A stretch of DNA of 64,000 nt from Candidatus Iainarchaeum sp. (GTDB lineage Archaea > Iainarchaeota > Iainarchaeia > Iainarchaeales > JAAZKV01). Made by a program: the position numbers and the translations under genes. The notes below the pieces were generated by a model. It ran no database searches, was not told the origin of the DNA, and was given only the letters and a program-made list of their open reading frames with translations. The stretch covers positions 85,625 through 149,624 of the forward strand of contig JAQUZG010000001.1 of NCBI GenBank assembly GCA_028691435.1, written 5' to 3'. Shown here in pieces: positions 53,963-62,762 of this stretch; position 1 is the first letter of the stretch; the number at the start of each line of letters is the position of its first letter.

Positions 53963-54289
53963 TTAAACGACTATCCCAAGAAGATTAAGAACAATTAATA
54001 CTCCAACTCCTGCAGGGCCAAAAATTATACAAATTATTGCATTTGGTATACTTAATGCAGGGATACCAAAAATAAAATGTGTTAGAAGTAAAACTACTCC
54101 TCCAATAACTGAATTAATTATTACTTTTTTTAAAATTGCTAATAAAAATATACTAATTATAATTAGTGCAATTCCCACAACAATCAACATCCAATTTTGA
54201 CTTGCAAGTGTTACAATTTGATTATTAGTGTCAACAAAACTAACTGCATCGTTTGCAAATAAAATTGTATTTAAAATTAAATTATTCAT
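53963..54289 (-). CDS. BofA-like small membrane protein
   Basis: The 108-residue protein has an N-terminal helix, a second at about 35-60 and a third (SVIGGVVLLLTHFIFGI followed by PNAIICIIFGPAGVGVLIVL). The last half resembles the BofA family, whose Bacillus member inhibits a site-2 protease during sporulation. Archaea have such genes with unknown role. The S2P-type protease at 24.9 kb could be a partner, but this is speculation. Confidence 0.7.
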   Translation of the reverse strand: MNNLILNTILFANDAVSFVDTNNQIVTLASQNWMLIVVGIALIIISIFLLAILKKVIINSVIGGVVLLLTHFIFGIPALSIPNAIICIIFGPAGVGVLIVLNLLGIVV

Positions 54290-54473
54290 AATTATATTAA
54301 TACACTAATTATTAAATTACTTTTGGTCAGATTATTCAAATTTTATTAATTTTAAGTTAGCTTAATTATTTTTTATCATTTAAATTTTTTAATTTATTAA
54401 TTTTGACTGTTTTTTTAAAACGTAATTCTTTAAAAAAACCTATGTTCTAATTTATTTAGAATTTGGTGAGCAT

Positions 54474-55121
54474 ATGCGATTTTCAGAAGAACAAAAAAGA
54501 ATAGCAATTTTATTACTTAATGAACCTAAAACTGAAGATGAATTAAATAAACAATTGAATATTCCTTATGATAAATTGATGAGTGAATTAAAACATATGT
54601 TAAAACTCGATATTATTTCAAAAGAAGGGTATCCAACAAAGTATAAATTAAGACAAGAAATAGTTCAAACTTTAAATGAAAGAAAAAAAATTGCTGAAAC
54701 AGATTCATATAGAATAAGATTGAATTCAATCATTGAATTTAAAGCAATTGAAGAAAATTTACTTAAAAAGAATTTGGATGATATTTGTGAAGCTCTTAAA
54801 AAAGAAAAGAATTTTACTATTTATGATATAAAACAGGCTGAAATAATTGAAGAGGCTGATAGTGAAATGTATGCTTCATTTATTGAAGTAAATTTATCAA
54901 TTAAAGATTTTTCATCATTAATTTTATTTTTATTTTATTATGGTCCAACATCAATAGAATTAATCAAACCAACAAAAGTTGAATTTAGTCAATATGAATT
55001 CCAAGATGGGTTACATGCATTATCTGAAATTTTTCAAAAATATGCTTATTTTTTAACAGAAAAAATGACAAGAGAAGAATTAGGCAAATTCTATGAAAAA
55101 GCTTACAAAAAACAAAAATAA
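54474..55121 (+). CDS. Winged-helix domain protein of unknown function
   Basis: The 215-residue protein begins with a winged-helix DNA-binding region (EEQKRIAILLLNEPKTEDEL, then KLMSELKHMLKLDIISKEGY) and continues with a helix-rich domain of about 140 residues. It could be a transcription regulator. GGTGAGCAT precedes the ATG. It lies directly upstream of the S-layer gene, separated by 320 bp. Confidence 0.75.
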   Translation: MRFSEEQKRIAILLLNEPKTEDELNKQLNIPYDKLMSELKHMLKLDIISKEGYPTKYKLRQEIVQTLNERKKIAETDSYRIRLNSIIEFKAIEENLLKKNLDDICEALKKEKNFTIYDIKQAEIIEEADSEMYASFIEVNLSIKDFSSLILFLFYYGPTSIELIKPTKVEFSQYEFQDGLHALSEIFQKYAYFLTEKMTREELGKFYEKAYKKQK

Positions 55122-55281
55122 TTTAGCTTTTTATTATTTTTTATAATTTGATTCTATTTAATCTAACTAAGTTTGTTTATCTAATTTAATCAAATTTCAC
55201 ATTTTGTCTTAATAATTAAAACTTAAAAAAACACATTTCGTTTATTGACTAACAATAATTCATATAAACAAGTAATTTTTT

Positions 55282-55317
55282 GGCTTTTTTAGCCTTTTTT
55301 TGACTATTTTTTTAGTC
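55282..55317 (+). promoter_or_regulatory. Two T-loop hairpins upstream of the S-layer promoter
   Basis: The first hairpin pairs GGCT with AGCC around six T. The second pairs GACTA with TAGTC around six T. They lie in the 320-bp gap 55122-55441, just before the BRE/TATA of the S-layer gene. Each is followed by T or A runs. A terminator for the upstream gene is the simplest reading. The rest of the gap before them is AT-rich with nothing else recognised. Confidence 0.45.
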
Positions 55318-55331
55318 AAAAAGTGGGGTAA

Positions 55332-55348
55332 CCGAAAGGTATTTAAAT
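55332..55348 (+). promoter_or_regulatory. BRE plus TATA promoter of the S-layer gene
   Basis: CCGAAAGGTATTTAAAT combines a consensus-like BRE (CCGAAAG) with a TATA box. It is the best promoter match in the window. Predicted start about 25 bp downstream leaves a leader of roughly 70 nt that ends in GAGGTGAATT before the ATG. Confidence 0.8.
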
Positions 55349-55441
55349 AAAAAGAATTTTAATTCTGAAAGCTATGGCTATGTGAGATTAATAATTTGAA
55401 CATAGGGATAGTTTATTTTTTGTAAACGAGGTGAATTACAA

Positions 55442-58036
55442 ATGAAAGGATTAAATGTAAAAAAAATAGCTGCATTAGGATTTGGTGCTGCCTTAATTGG
55501 TACTGCATTAGCTCCGATGGTTACAGCTGCAAGTCTAAGTGACTTATCGAAAGACAATTTTATTTCAAGTACAGGTGCTCCAGCAGTAGATGTTGTTGTT
55601 GGATCAAAAGCACAAGTATCTGATGTTATTTGGGCAGGAAATATTGCTTCAAGAATAGCTCAATTAGCAACAAAACCTGCATCAGCTGCTGCTGCATGTA
55701 ATGGTGGATCTCCATCAAACCAAACAGTTGATTTAACTGTTAATGGTGGATCAACAATTGTATCTGGTAGTGGATATGTTGCTGAAAGTGATTTTAACTG
55801 GAGTAATCAAGAAACAAATTTCAGTTCATTCACATCTTCATCATCAAATATGAATTCATTAATCAATACAAGTGGATGGCAAATTAAACAAGATAGTACA
55901 TCTTACACTAATATTTCTGTACAAGAAACATTAATGGGATCTGCTGATGTTGTTTTCCAAGGTAGTAATGGATCAAATTATGTTGCTCCTGGTGACGTTT
56001 TAGCTAAATTATCTGCTGGAACTGGCGTTATCTACAAAGTTGATTTAGGTTCAGGAATTGAATTAATCAATGGTACAAACTTAGATAATAACTCAAAATA
56101 TGATTTAAAAATACCATTTTTAGGAAAAACATACCAAATTGTTGAAATGGGTACTTCTCCTAAAAAAATTGTAATGTACGCACAAACAGATTCTCAAACA
56201 GTTTATTTAGATGAAGAAATAGCTGTTACTCCTACTGCAATGTACGCAGGATCAGTAATGAAAATCGTTTTAAAAGATATGACTGTTACAGCAAACTATG
56301 GTGTATACAGAGCTAAATGGGCTTTATTAAAAGACGGTGTTGAATTAAGAACAATTGAAAGAGGTTCTGATACAACATACAACTTAAAAAGTGAATTTGG
56401 TTCATCATACTTCTCAGACGATATTTATATTGTAAGTGCTGGTAAAAGTGAAGCTTCTTCAAAATATTATGCATCTATTAGATCTGGATCTTCAAGAGTT
56501 GAATTAAGAGATACTAAAGGATATCCATATGATGATGCTGATTCAACAGCAACAAATAATAGAGCATGGAAAGCATCTTTTAACGTAGATAATAACTATT
56601 TAAAATCAATCTCATTAGTAAATAACTGGGATTATTTAAACACAAGTGGATCTGAATCTACAAAATCTAAATACGCATTACAAGTTGGACAATCAATTGT
56701 TTACCCAAACAACTTTGCTAAACTTGAATTCTTAGGATTTGAAGAAAACCCAACAACTGATGTAACAATCGGTGACGGAAAAATTGTTTACTCTGATAGA
56801 CAAAACGGAGTTGTAACAGTTCCATTCATGGTTGACTTCTCATTACCTGCTAATGAAGTAGTTTCACAAGATATTGTTTCTGGAAAACCATATACTTTCT
56901 ATTACAACACTGATGGAAATAGATTAGCTTATGTTGAAGGAGATAAATCATCATTAGAAGTAGCTAATATCACATGGGATGCAAACATAGCATTCACTGC
57001 TGGTTCAGTTTACCAAAATGCTGTTTTAGCTGATATTGGTGCAAGATCTTCATCAAATACAGACATTAATACAACATTTGCTGTATGGAGAAGTAATGCT
57101 TCAGGATCAAATAGAGCATTATTATTATTACAAAACCAATCATTCAACATCTATAATAAAGCTAAAGATTCTGGAAGTACAAAACTTGACTTTAACGGAA
57201 CATACGTTGGAGCATATTCTAGTACAAGTGATGCAAATATGGTAAGATATTTCGCACCAAGTGTAGAATATTTCACACCATTAGCAGTAATAACTCCTGA
57301 TGTTAACTACACTATGACATATAATAGTTCATTAAACAGACCAGCTAAATTAGTATACACTGACAATAAAGGTCAAGATACTAATTTATTCATAAGAGCT
57401 ACTGACAATGCATCTGTTTGGGATTATGAATCTCAAAAGAACACTTCAGGAGTTTATGGACCTTCAGTTGATGCTGCAAGTGTAACAGGCGGATGGGAAA
57501 TTAAAAACAATACAAACAACATTTTAGAAGCATATGCTGTTGACGGTACAAGAATTGTATCTGATGTGTCAAAATTCACATTAACAGTTCCTGATGAAAC
57601 AAGACAATTAAAGATTTTCTTAGGATCTGACTCAAACAGTGTTGTTTCAAACCCAGACTCACCATTCAATGGATTAGCTGCTGGAGAAACAAAAACTGCT
57701 AACGGAATAAAAGTAACAATCAACTCTATCACAGGATCATGCGGTGGATCAGATGTTAACGTTGCTGCTGTTGAAATAGTTAAAGCAGGTAACTTAATTG
57801 CTACTGACTCATCATCAAAAGGTAAATCAATTATCGTTGGTGGATGGGCTGTAAACAAAGCTGCTGAAACAATCACAGTTGACAGTAAAAACCTACAAGA
57901 ATTATTAACAGCTGATGGAAGTAAAGTTGCTGCTGTTGCTGACAACGGAAGTATAATCGTTGCTGGATACAGTGCTGCTGATACAGAATCTGCTGCAAAA
58001 GAATTAATTAATGTTTTAGATGCATTAATTAAATAG
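55442..58036 (+). CDS. S-layer protein, Methanococcus-like
   Basis: The 864-residue precursor has a signal peptide (KGLNVKKIAALGFGAALIGT to about residue 30). An S-layer N domain follows (VDVVVGSKAQVSDVIWAGNI), then a long beta-rich middle. The C-terminal S-layer domain has SIIVGGWAVNK and SIIVAGYSAADTESAAKELI. These ends match Methanococcales surface-layer proteins. The protein would form the outer crystalline coat. The gene uses far more C-ending codons (AAC, TTC, TAC, GAC) than its neighbours, a sign of high expression. It has a strong promoter, GAGGTGAATT ribosome site and a clear terminator. Confidence 0.93.
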   Translation: MKGLNVKKIAALGFGAALIGTALAPMVTAASLSDLSKDNFISSTGAPAVDVVVGSKAQVSDVIWAGNIASRIAQLATKPASAAAACNGGSPSNQTVDLTVNGGSTIVSGSGYVAESDFNWSNQETNFSSFTSSSSNMNSLINTSGWQIKQDSTSYTNISVQETLMGSADVVFQGSNGSNYVAPGDVLAKLSAGTGVIYKVDLGSGIELINGTNLDNNSKYDLKIPFLGKTYQIVEMGTSPKKIVMYAQTDSQTVYLDEEIAVTPTAMYAGSVMKIVLKDMTVTANYGVYRAKWALLKDGVELRTIERGSDTTYNLKSEFGSSYFSDDIYIVSAGKSEASSKYYASIRSGSSRVELRDTKGYPYDDADSTATNNRAWKASFNVDNNYLKSISLVNNWDYLNTSGSESTKSKYALQVGQSIVYPNNFAKLEFLGFEENPTTDVTIGDGKIVYSDRQNGVVTVPFMVDFSLPANEVVSQDIVSGKPYTFYYNTDGNRLAYVEGDKSSLEVANITWDANIAFTAGSVYQNAVLADIGARSSSNTDINTTFAVWRSNASGSNRALLLLQNQSFNIYNKAKDSGSTKLDFNGTYVGAYSSTSDANMVRYFAPSVEYFTPLAVITPDVNYTMTYNSSLNRPAKLVYTDNKGQDTNLFIRATDNASVWDYESQKNTSGVYGPSVDAASVTGGWEIKNNTNNILEAYAVDGTRIVSDVSKFTLTVPDETRQLKIFLGSDSNSVVSNPDSPFNGLAAGETKTANGIKVTINSITGSCGGSDVNVAAVEIVKAGNLIATDSSSKGKSIIVGGWAVNKAAETITVDSKNLQELLTADGSKVAAVADNGSIIVAGYSAADTESAAKELINVLDALIK

Positions 58037-58052
58037 ATAATTTAGTTAAATT

Positions 58053-58077
58053 GAAAAAGAGCTTAATGCTCTTTTTC
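58053..58077 (+). terminator. Terminator of the S-layer gene
   Basis: Perfect 10-base arms (GAAAAAGAGC and GCTCTTTTTC) surround a 5-base loop and are followed by a T-rich tract. It starts 16 bp after the stop codon. Confidence 0.75.
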
Positions 58078-58206
58078 TTTAATTATCTTAAAACTAGTTT
58101 TATATTTTTAAAATTAATTAATTTTATTTGTTTTTAAATAATTTTATGATTATTTATTTGCTAATTAAAAGGTTTATTTAAAAATATTATTCTTTCTAAA
58201 TATTAT

Positions 58207-58965
58207 ATGGTTAGTAAATCAAAAAAAGTAAAAAAATCAAATTCTATTAAGAAAAAATTAGTTAAAAATAATTCTAATTCAAAAGTTATTGGTGTTGAAC
58301 CAGTTGTTAAAAATGTAGTTGAAAATCAACCTGTTAAATCTGATTATAAAGAAGAAATTAAAAGTTCAAAAATTGATTGGAAATTTACATTAATTACAAT
58401 TTTAGTAATTATTATTGCATTGTTTGTTGCTATTGTTTATATTTATCCAATTTTTGCTAACCCTTATAGGTTTACATTTGCTTTAGACGGGGTTACATAT
58501 AAATCTAATGAATATGTGCCAGCAGAATTCTTCCAAATTGTAAAAAATAGTGAAAATATTGTTGTATCCCCTATGATTTTAGGCACAGAAGTTAATCAAC
58601 CAATTGTTAATACTATTAACTTGTGGTTAGTTGCTGGTGTTGGAAATGGGAAAAATATGATTCAATTATTAAGAATTGTTGATGAAAAATCAAATTTAGT
58701 TTCTTGTTATACTAATGATGGAAATTATACTTCTGTAAGACAATTAAATGTTACTGAATGTAATCAAATGTTAAGTAATGAAAATTATACATTTATTTTA
58801 ATTGAAAGTGGAAAAAATGAAGTTATTTTAGAAAAAAATAAAATGCGAATTTTATCACTTCAAGATAATTTGCAAGAATTAAATTATTCTATAATTAATA
58901 CAATTTTTCCAAATGCTAAAGAATTATACGATTATGCAAATCAATCAATTTATAGTGTTGGATAA
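58207..58965 (+). CDS. Membrane protein with basic cytoplasmic start and outer domain
   Basis: The 252-residue protein starts with a Lys/Ser/Asn-rich segment of about 60 residues, then a membrane helix (WKFTLITILVIIIALFVAIV) and an outer domain of about 160 residues. The latter has NYTS/NVTE/NYTF/NYS sequons that could be N-glycosylated. The ATG has no Shine-Dalgarno site, but a TATA-like TTTATTTAAAAA lies about 30 bp upstream. Function is unknown. Confidence 0.7.
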   Translation: MVSKSKKVKKSNSIKKKLVKNNSNSKVIGVEPVVKNVVENQPVKSDYKEEIKSSKIDWKFTLITILVIIIALFVAIVYIYPIFANPYRFTFALDGVTYKSNEYVPAEFFQIVKNSENIVVSPMILGTEVNQPIVNTINLWLVAGVGNGKNMIQLLRIVDEKSNLVSCYTNDGNYTSVRQLNVTECNQMLSNENYTFILIESGKNEVILEKNKMRILSLQDNLQELNYSIINTIFPNAKELYDYANQSIYSVG

Positions 58966-59049
58966 ATTTTTTTCTATTTTTTTCTTAGATTTTAGTTTTT
59001 TAAATATTCTTTATAAAAACATATTTTTAAATACTTTTTGTGTAAATAA

Positions 59050-59067
59050 ATAATATAAGTATATTAT
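59050..59067 (+). promoter_or_regulatory. Palindrome in the promoter of the toxin-antitoxin pair
   Basis: ATAATATA-AG-TATATTAT is a perfect inverted repeat with a 2-base centre. It lies just after a TTTTTAAATAC TATA-like element and before the GGGGGTTA ribosome site. This is where an antitoxin operator is expected. AT-richness makes chance possible. Confidence 0.45.
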
Positions 59068-59090
59068 TTGTAATATTTGGGGGTTATTTT

Positions 59091-59396
59091 ATGGCGACTA
59101 TTACTTTATCAGTTCCTGACGATTTAAAAATTAAAATGGATAAAACTGACTGGGTTAATTGGAGTAGTGTTGCAAGAAAAGCTTTTGCTAGTACTTTAAT
59201 AGATTTACAAAAACTTGAATTAATGAAAAAAATTGAAGAAATTTCTGAAATTAATGAAAATGATAATCGTGAAATAAAAGATGATGTAATAAAAGAAATT
59301 ATTTCTAAAGCAAATTATGCTGAAAATCAAATAAGACAAAAAAAGAGAAAATTAATGAGTCCTAATGAATTTAAAAGTTGGTGTGATAAACTTTGA
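59091..59396 (+). CDS. Antitoxin of a RelE-type pair
   Basis: The 101-residue protein starts with ATITLSVPDDLKIKMDKTDW, a ribbon-helix-helix-like strand and helix, followed by a charged helical tail. Such proteins bind the toxin and their own promoter. GGGGGTTA precedes the ATG. Its TGA overlaps the start of the toxin gene. Confidence 0.8.
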   Translation: MATITLSVPDDLKIKMDKTDWVNWSSVARKAFASTLIDLQKLELMKKIEEISEINENDNREIKDDVIKEIISKANYAENQIRQKKRKLMSPNEFKSWCDKL

Positions 59397-59653
59397 ATTT
59401 TGATATTGTTCCAATTAGTGATATTTTAAAAAAATTAAAGAAAAAAGACAAATCATTATTTGCAAAACTTGAAAAAAAGATCAATCAAATTATTAATCTT
59501 AATTATTATGAACTTCAACATTTTAAAAATTTAAAATATCCTTCAAATGAGTTTAAAAGGGTTCATGTTGGTAGTTTTGTTTTAACTTTTAAAGTAACTC
59601 AAGATAAAATAATTTTTGTTGATTTTGATCATCATGATAAAATCTATAAATAG
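59393..59653 (+). CDS. RelE-superfamily toxin
   Basis: The 86-residue protein begins at a TTG that overlaps the antitoxin stop. It has a helical start and the RelE strand set (EFKRVHVGSFVLTFKVTQDK, then FVDFDHHDKIYK). RelE toxins cut mRNA on the ribosome. It is convergent with truD, one base apart. Activity is inferred from the fold. Confidence 0.8.
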   Translation: MNFDIVPISDILKKLKKKDKSLFAKLEKKINQIINLNYYELQHFKNLKYPSNEFKRVHVGSFVLTFKVTQDKIIFVDFDHHDKIYK

Positions 59654-59654
59654 T

Positions 59655-60932
59655 CTAAAAAACTTCTTCTTTAATTAATTCTTTTAAAACAGTTGTTGCG
59701 TAATTTCCTTTGTCTAAATAAAATGTAATTTTGATTGCTTTTTGACCCTTATTAAATTCATCATCAAAAATACTTTCAAGTTTAAAATCTTTTATTTCTA
59801 AACTTATTTCTTTTCTGTTACCTTGACTTGATAATTCACTTTGACCTTTTACAATAAAATCTTCTAATTTAATTCCTTCATTATTAATTACTTCTTGTTC
59901 TATTTCGCCTTGTATTCCAGTTGCTAGTTCTGTTTGATATCCTACTAGTAAAGCTGTGGCCTTACCGTTTACAAGAATATCTCCCTCTTGTGGCAAGAGT
60001 GCATTTTTTCCAAGTCTTTCAATTCGTTTTTCAATCATTTTGTTAAATAAATAACTTTGATAAGCGTGAATAAACAAGTATCTTGTTTTTTTTGGTAGTG
60101 TGTGAAATGCTTGTTGGTAATTATTAGGTTCTTTAATTAATGAATTAAGAATTGCTAGTTCAGTTCGGCAATCTTTTCTTGGAAATTCTCTTAATGCTTT
60201 TGCAACATCAAAAGTTTTTGCAAAATTTATTCTTGCAGTTTTAATTTCAATCTTTTCTTCTTCATAAGTTTCTGTTAAATATAATTTAATTGCAGATTCA
60301 AAATCTTCTTTAAGTAATAATTTTCCAACTCTATGTGTTACCATTCTTTTTCCACCAAATCTTTGATTTCCAAAAAAATTTGGAATTCCATTTTTTATTT
60401 GGTTTGAAAAATCTTGGATTATTTGTTTTATTTCTTCTTCACTTTCATTTATTTGTCTAAGAATTATAGTAAATTCATTTCCTTTCAAGTGGCCAAGTTC
60501 AAGTCTGTCTTTAGCCCATCTTGCATTTTTTAATTCAATTCCTTTTACTCCAAATTTTTTTAATTTTTCTAAATTTGGTTGATAAATACTTATTCTTTGA
60601 CATGTGATTCCTCGTTTATCTTTTAATCCACCATAACCCAGTCTATTTTTACTTACTCCAATTCCTCTAGCAATTAATGCAAGAGCAGTGTTAGTGTCTG
60701 TATTAATTTTTTCCATTTCAACTATTACTTGATCAAATTCAGTTGATTCGCTAATATCAAGCACATGGTTTTTATTAATTCGTTCTTCAAAAGGTAAATT
60801 GTATCTATCAACAACACATTTTTTTATTTGTCCATCTTCTTCATATATTTCTTCAACAATAAAGTCAATATATCGCTCTTTTACTCTTGCTTTAAGAGGT
60901 TTAGTAGTTGTAATAAATTCGTTACTTTCCAT
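59655..60932 (-). CDS. truD: tRNA pseudouridine synthase D
   Basis: The 425-residue enzyme makes pseudouridine in tRNA (position 13 in known cases). It has LGYGGLKDKRGITCQRIS with the catalytic Asp, ELGHLKGNEFTIILR and FFGNQRFG, the three TruD signatures, and the TruD insert domain. Its ATG overlaps the stop of the upstream gene, with GGTGA just before, so it is coupled to the NDT-like gene. Confidence 0.95.
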   Translation of the reverse strand: MESNEFITTTKPLKARVKERYIDFIVEEIYEEDGQIKKCVVDRYNLPFEERINKNHVLDISESTEFDQVIVEMEKINTDTNTALALIARGIGVSKNRLGYGGLKDKRGITCQRISIYQPNLEKLKKFGVKGIELKNARWAKDRLELGHLKGNEFTIILRQINESEEEIKQIIQDFSNQIKNGIPNFFGNQRFGGKRMVTHRVGKLLLKEDFESAIKLYLTETYEEEKIEIKTARINFAKTFDVAKALREFPRKDCRTELAILNSLIKEPNNYQQAFHTLPKKTRYLFIHAYQSYLFNKMIEKRIERLGKNALLPQEGDILVNGKATALLVGYQTELATGIQGEIEQEVINNEGIKLEDFIVKGQSELSSQGNRKEISLEIKDFKLESIFDDEFNKGQKAIKITFYLDKGNYATTVLKELIKEEVF

Positions 60933-61297
60933 TATTTCACCAATTCGTTTTCTAATTTTTTTATTAATTCTTCTCCATTAGAATAATTTAAAATTGTGTT
61001 AGATACTGCTTTTAATGCGTTAGATATTTTTATTCCAGTTTTATAAACACAAATTATTTTTACATTATTTAAATTTGCCCATCCCATTTCAATTCCAAGT
61101 CCAAATGAAGGATGTGACACTTCTGCAATCATTAATTCTGCATTGTTTTTTAAAAAATCTTTTGAATTAAATAATTCTAATTCATTGTCGTGTGGAAAAG
61201 TAAGTTCATGTACTTTATTTAAGTTACTTTTTTTTAGTGGGGTGTATAATTCATTTTTGAAATCGTAACTTGTTGAATGTCCTACGTATATTTTCAT
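60932..61297 (-). CDS. Nucleoside 2-deoxyribosyltransferase-like protein
   Basis: The 121-residue protein has KIYVGHSTSYDFKNELYTPL at the start and MIAEVSHPSFGLGIEMGWA in the middle, matching the nucleoside deoxyribosyltransferase and related nucleotide-binding fold. The conserved S-x-P-S-x-G-x-x-x-E is present. It could act on nucleosides or as a nucleotide hydrolase. GGTGA lies just before the ATG and contains the stop of the upstream small frame. It is coupled to truD. Confidence 0.7.
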   Translation of the reverse strand: MKIYVGHSTSYDFKNELYTPLKKSNLNKVHELTFPHDNELELFNSKDFLKNNAELMIAEVSHPSFGLGIEMGWANLNNVKIICVYKTGIKISNALKAVSNTILNYSNGEELIKKLENELVK

Positions 61298-61301
61298 TTT
61301 T

Positions 61302-61397
61302 TCACCATTTGAATCTTTTAACTAGTCTAATTTCATTTTTATCTTTAAGTGAATTATAATTTTTTTTATCAAATTTTTCTAATTGAATTGTATTCAT
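61302..61397 (-). CDS. Possible 31-residue peptide between prf1 and the NDT-like gene
   Basis: ATG at 61397 starts 4 bp after the prf1 stop, and the frame ends with TGA at 61302, where GGTGA serves the next gene. The peptide is basic (IQLEKFDKKNYNSLKDK, ending RLVKRFKW). The tight fit in the operon suggests a real frame, but the length is short and no ribosome site of its own is visible. Confidence 0.35.
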   Translation of the reverse strand: MNTIQLEKFDKKNYNSLKDKNEIRLVKRFKW

Positions 61398-61401
61398 AAA
61401 A

Positions 61402-62643
61402 TTAATATCGAAGTAATGCGCCAATTCCACCAAATCCTTCATAGAATTGTTTTCCTTGGTCTGTTTCTGTACTAATTACTGATACTTTTGCACTTATTGT
61501 TTTTGCTTTTTCAATCATATAATCTAAGTAATCAATTTCTTCAAGCATTTCAACTTCACTACCACATTTACTACATCTAAGTTTTGACTCATTAAAATCA
61601 TCTGGATTTTTTATTATTTCAATTTCTTCAGTGTTACAATGTCCGCAAAGTTTTTTTATTACTAGCCATGGTATATCTTCACAAATAATTAGTGTGTCTA
61701 CTTTTCCTTGTTCAATAGCTTCTTCTACTTCTTTTACTCCATATGTTGCAAGTGCATTTTTAGCAACTTCTCCAAGGAATTTATCAAGAATAATTTTTTC
61801 TTTAATTAATGAAGTGTCTTTTAGTAAATCTTCACTTTTTTGAACAAGTTCTCTTATTCCACCTTCATCAGTGTAAGCTGTGTCAAGTACTCCAAGAATT
61901 TTTTTTCTAAGTTCGTGGTGGATATTTTCACTTTCAATAAAATAATTTTTTGTCATTCCTGGTCCAGCAATAATTACGCCTGAAATAATTGGTAATTTGT
62001 CTAAAAATATTTGATTAAATTTATCTGCACATCGCTTAAAAAAATCTTGAAGTGCTTCTTCTCTAAGTCTTTCAAATCTTTGTGATGATTGTCCACCCGC
62101 TCTAATTTTTCCAGGAACCATTGATGTAAAATGTCCCAAAATTTCATATTTTTTTCCAAATAATTGTGCAATAGTGCATTCATTTTTATCAATTGTAATT
62201 AATGCATAAATTACATTTGGAGTAAGCATGTCTTTTAAATGATCTAAATGAAATGTTGAATCACACCAATATAATTTTACTTTTAATGGTTTAACTGGAG
62301 TTACAGTAAATAATCTTACATCACTTCTTCCTTCTACTTCAGTTACATTTCCAGCAAAAACAACTAATCCTGTATCAGGTAGTTTAAAATTAATGTGTTT
62401 TAAAAATCCAATTATTTTTCTTAATGCGCCTTGTACATTTTTTCTTGTTGAAGGACTTTTAATATTTGAAGATTGATTAATTTCTTCACTTAATTGATTC
62501 ATAACAGATGATCTATCCGTTCCATTTGGAATATATACAGTAATTAATTCAGTATGTTTTCCACGGTATGATTCCATCAATTTTAGTTTTTTCTTAAAAA
62601 CTGCCATTTCTGCATCGTAATTATTATCTATTTCTTTAGCCAT
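61402..62643 (-). CDS. prf1: Peptide chain release factor aRF1
   Basis: The 413-residue factor has the stop-codon-reading NIKS motif (SSNIKSPSTRKN), the GGQ motif (RAGGQSSQRF) and the C-terminal zinc-ribbon-containing domain (CGHCNTE and CSKCGSE). It ends translation at all three stop codons. The ATG at 62643 has GTGATTAATAAC upstream. It heads an operon with the small frame, the NDT-like gene and truD. Confidence 0.96.
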   Translation of the reverse strand: MAKEIDNNYDAEMAVFKKKLKLMESYRGKHTELITVYIPNGTDRSSVMNQLSEEINQSSNIKSPSTRKNVQGALRKIIGFLKHINFKLPDTGLVVFAGNVTEVEGRSDVRLFTVTPVKPLKVKLYWCDSTFHLDHLKDMLTPNVIYALITIDKNECTIAQLFGKKYEILGHFTSMVPGKIRAGGQSSQRFERLREEALQDFFKRCADKFNQIFLDKLPIISGVIIAGPGMTKNYFIESENIHHELRKKILGVLDTAYTDEGGIRELVQKSEDLLKDTSLIKEKIILDKFLGEVAKNALATYGVKEVEEAIEQGKVDTLIICEDIPWLVIKKLCGHCNTEEIEIIKNPDDFNESKLRCSKCGSEVEMLEEIDYLDYMIEKAKTISAKVSVISTETDQGKQFYEGFGGIGALLRY

Positions 62644-62762
62644 GTTATTAATCACTTATAAATAATCTTTCAATAATTAAGTTTAATAAATAACCTTTTT
62701 AAAGAGAAAAACTATATTTTCTAGTAAACAAAATGTAATTTAATTTAAATAATGGTGAAAAT

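Noticed and set aside
54290..54473. A hidden gene or RNA in the divergent gap before the winged-helix gene
   Set aside because: Only AT-rich sequence with a GGTGA site for the downstream start was seen. No credible frame or stem stands out.
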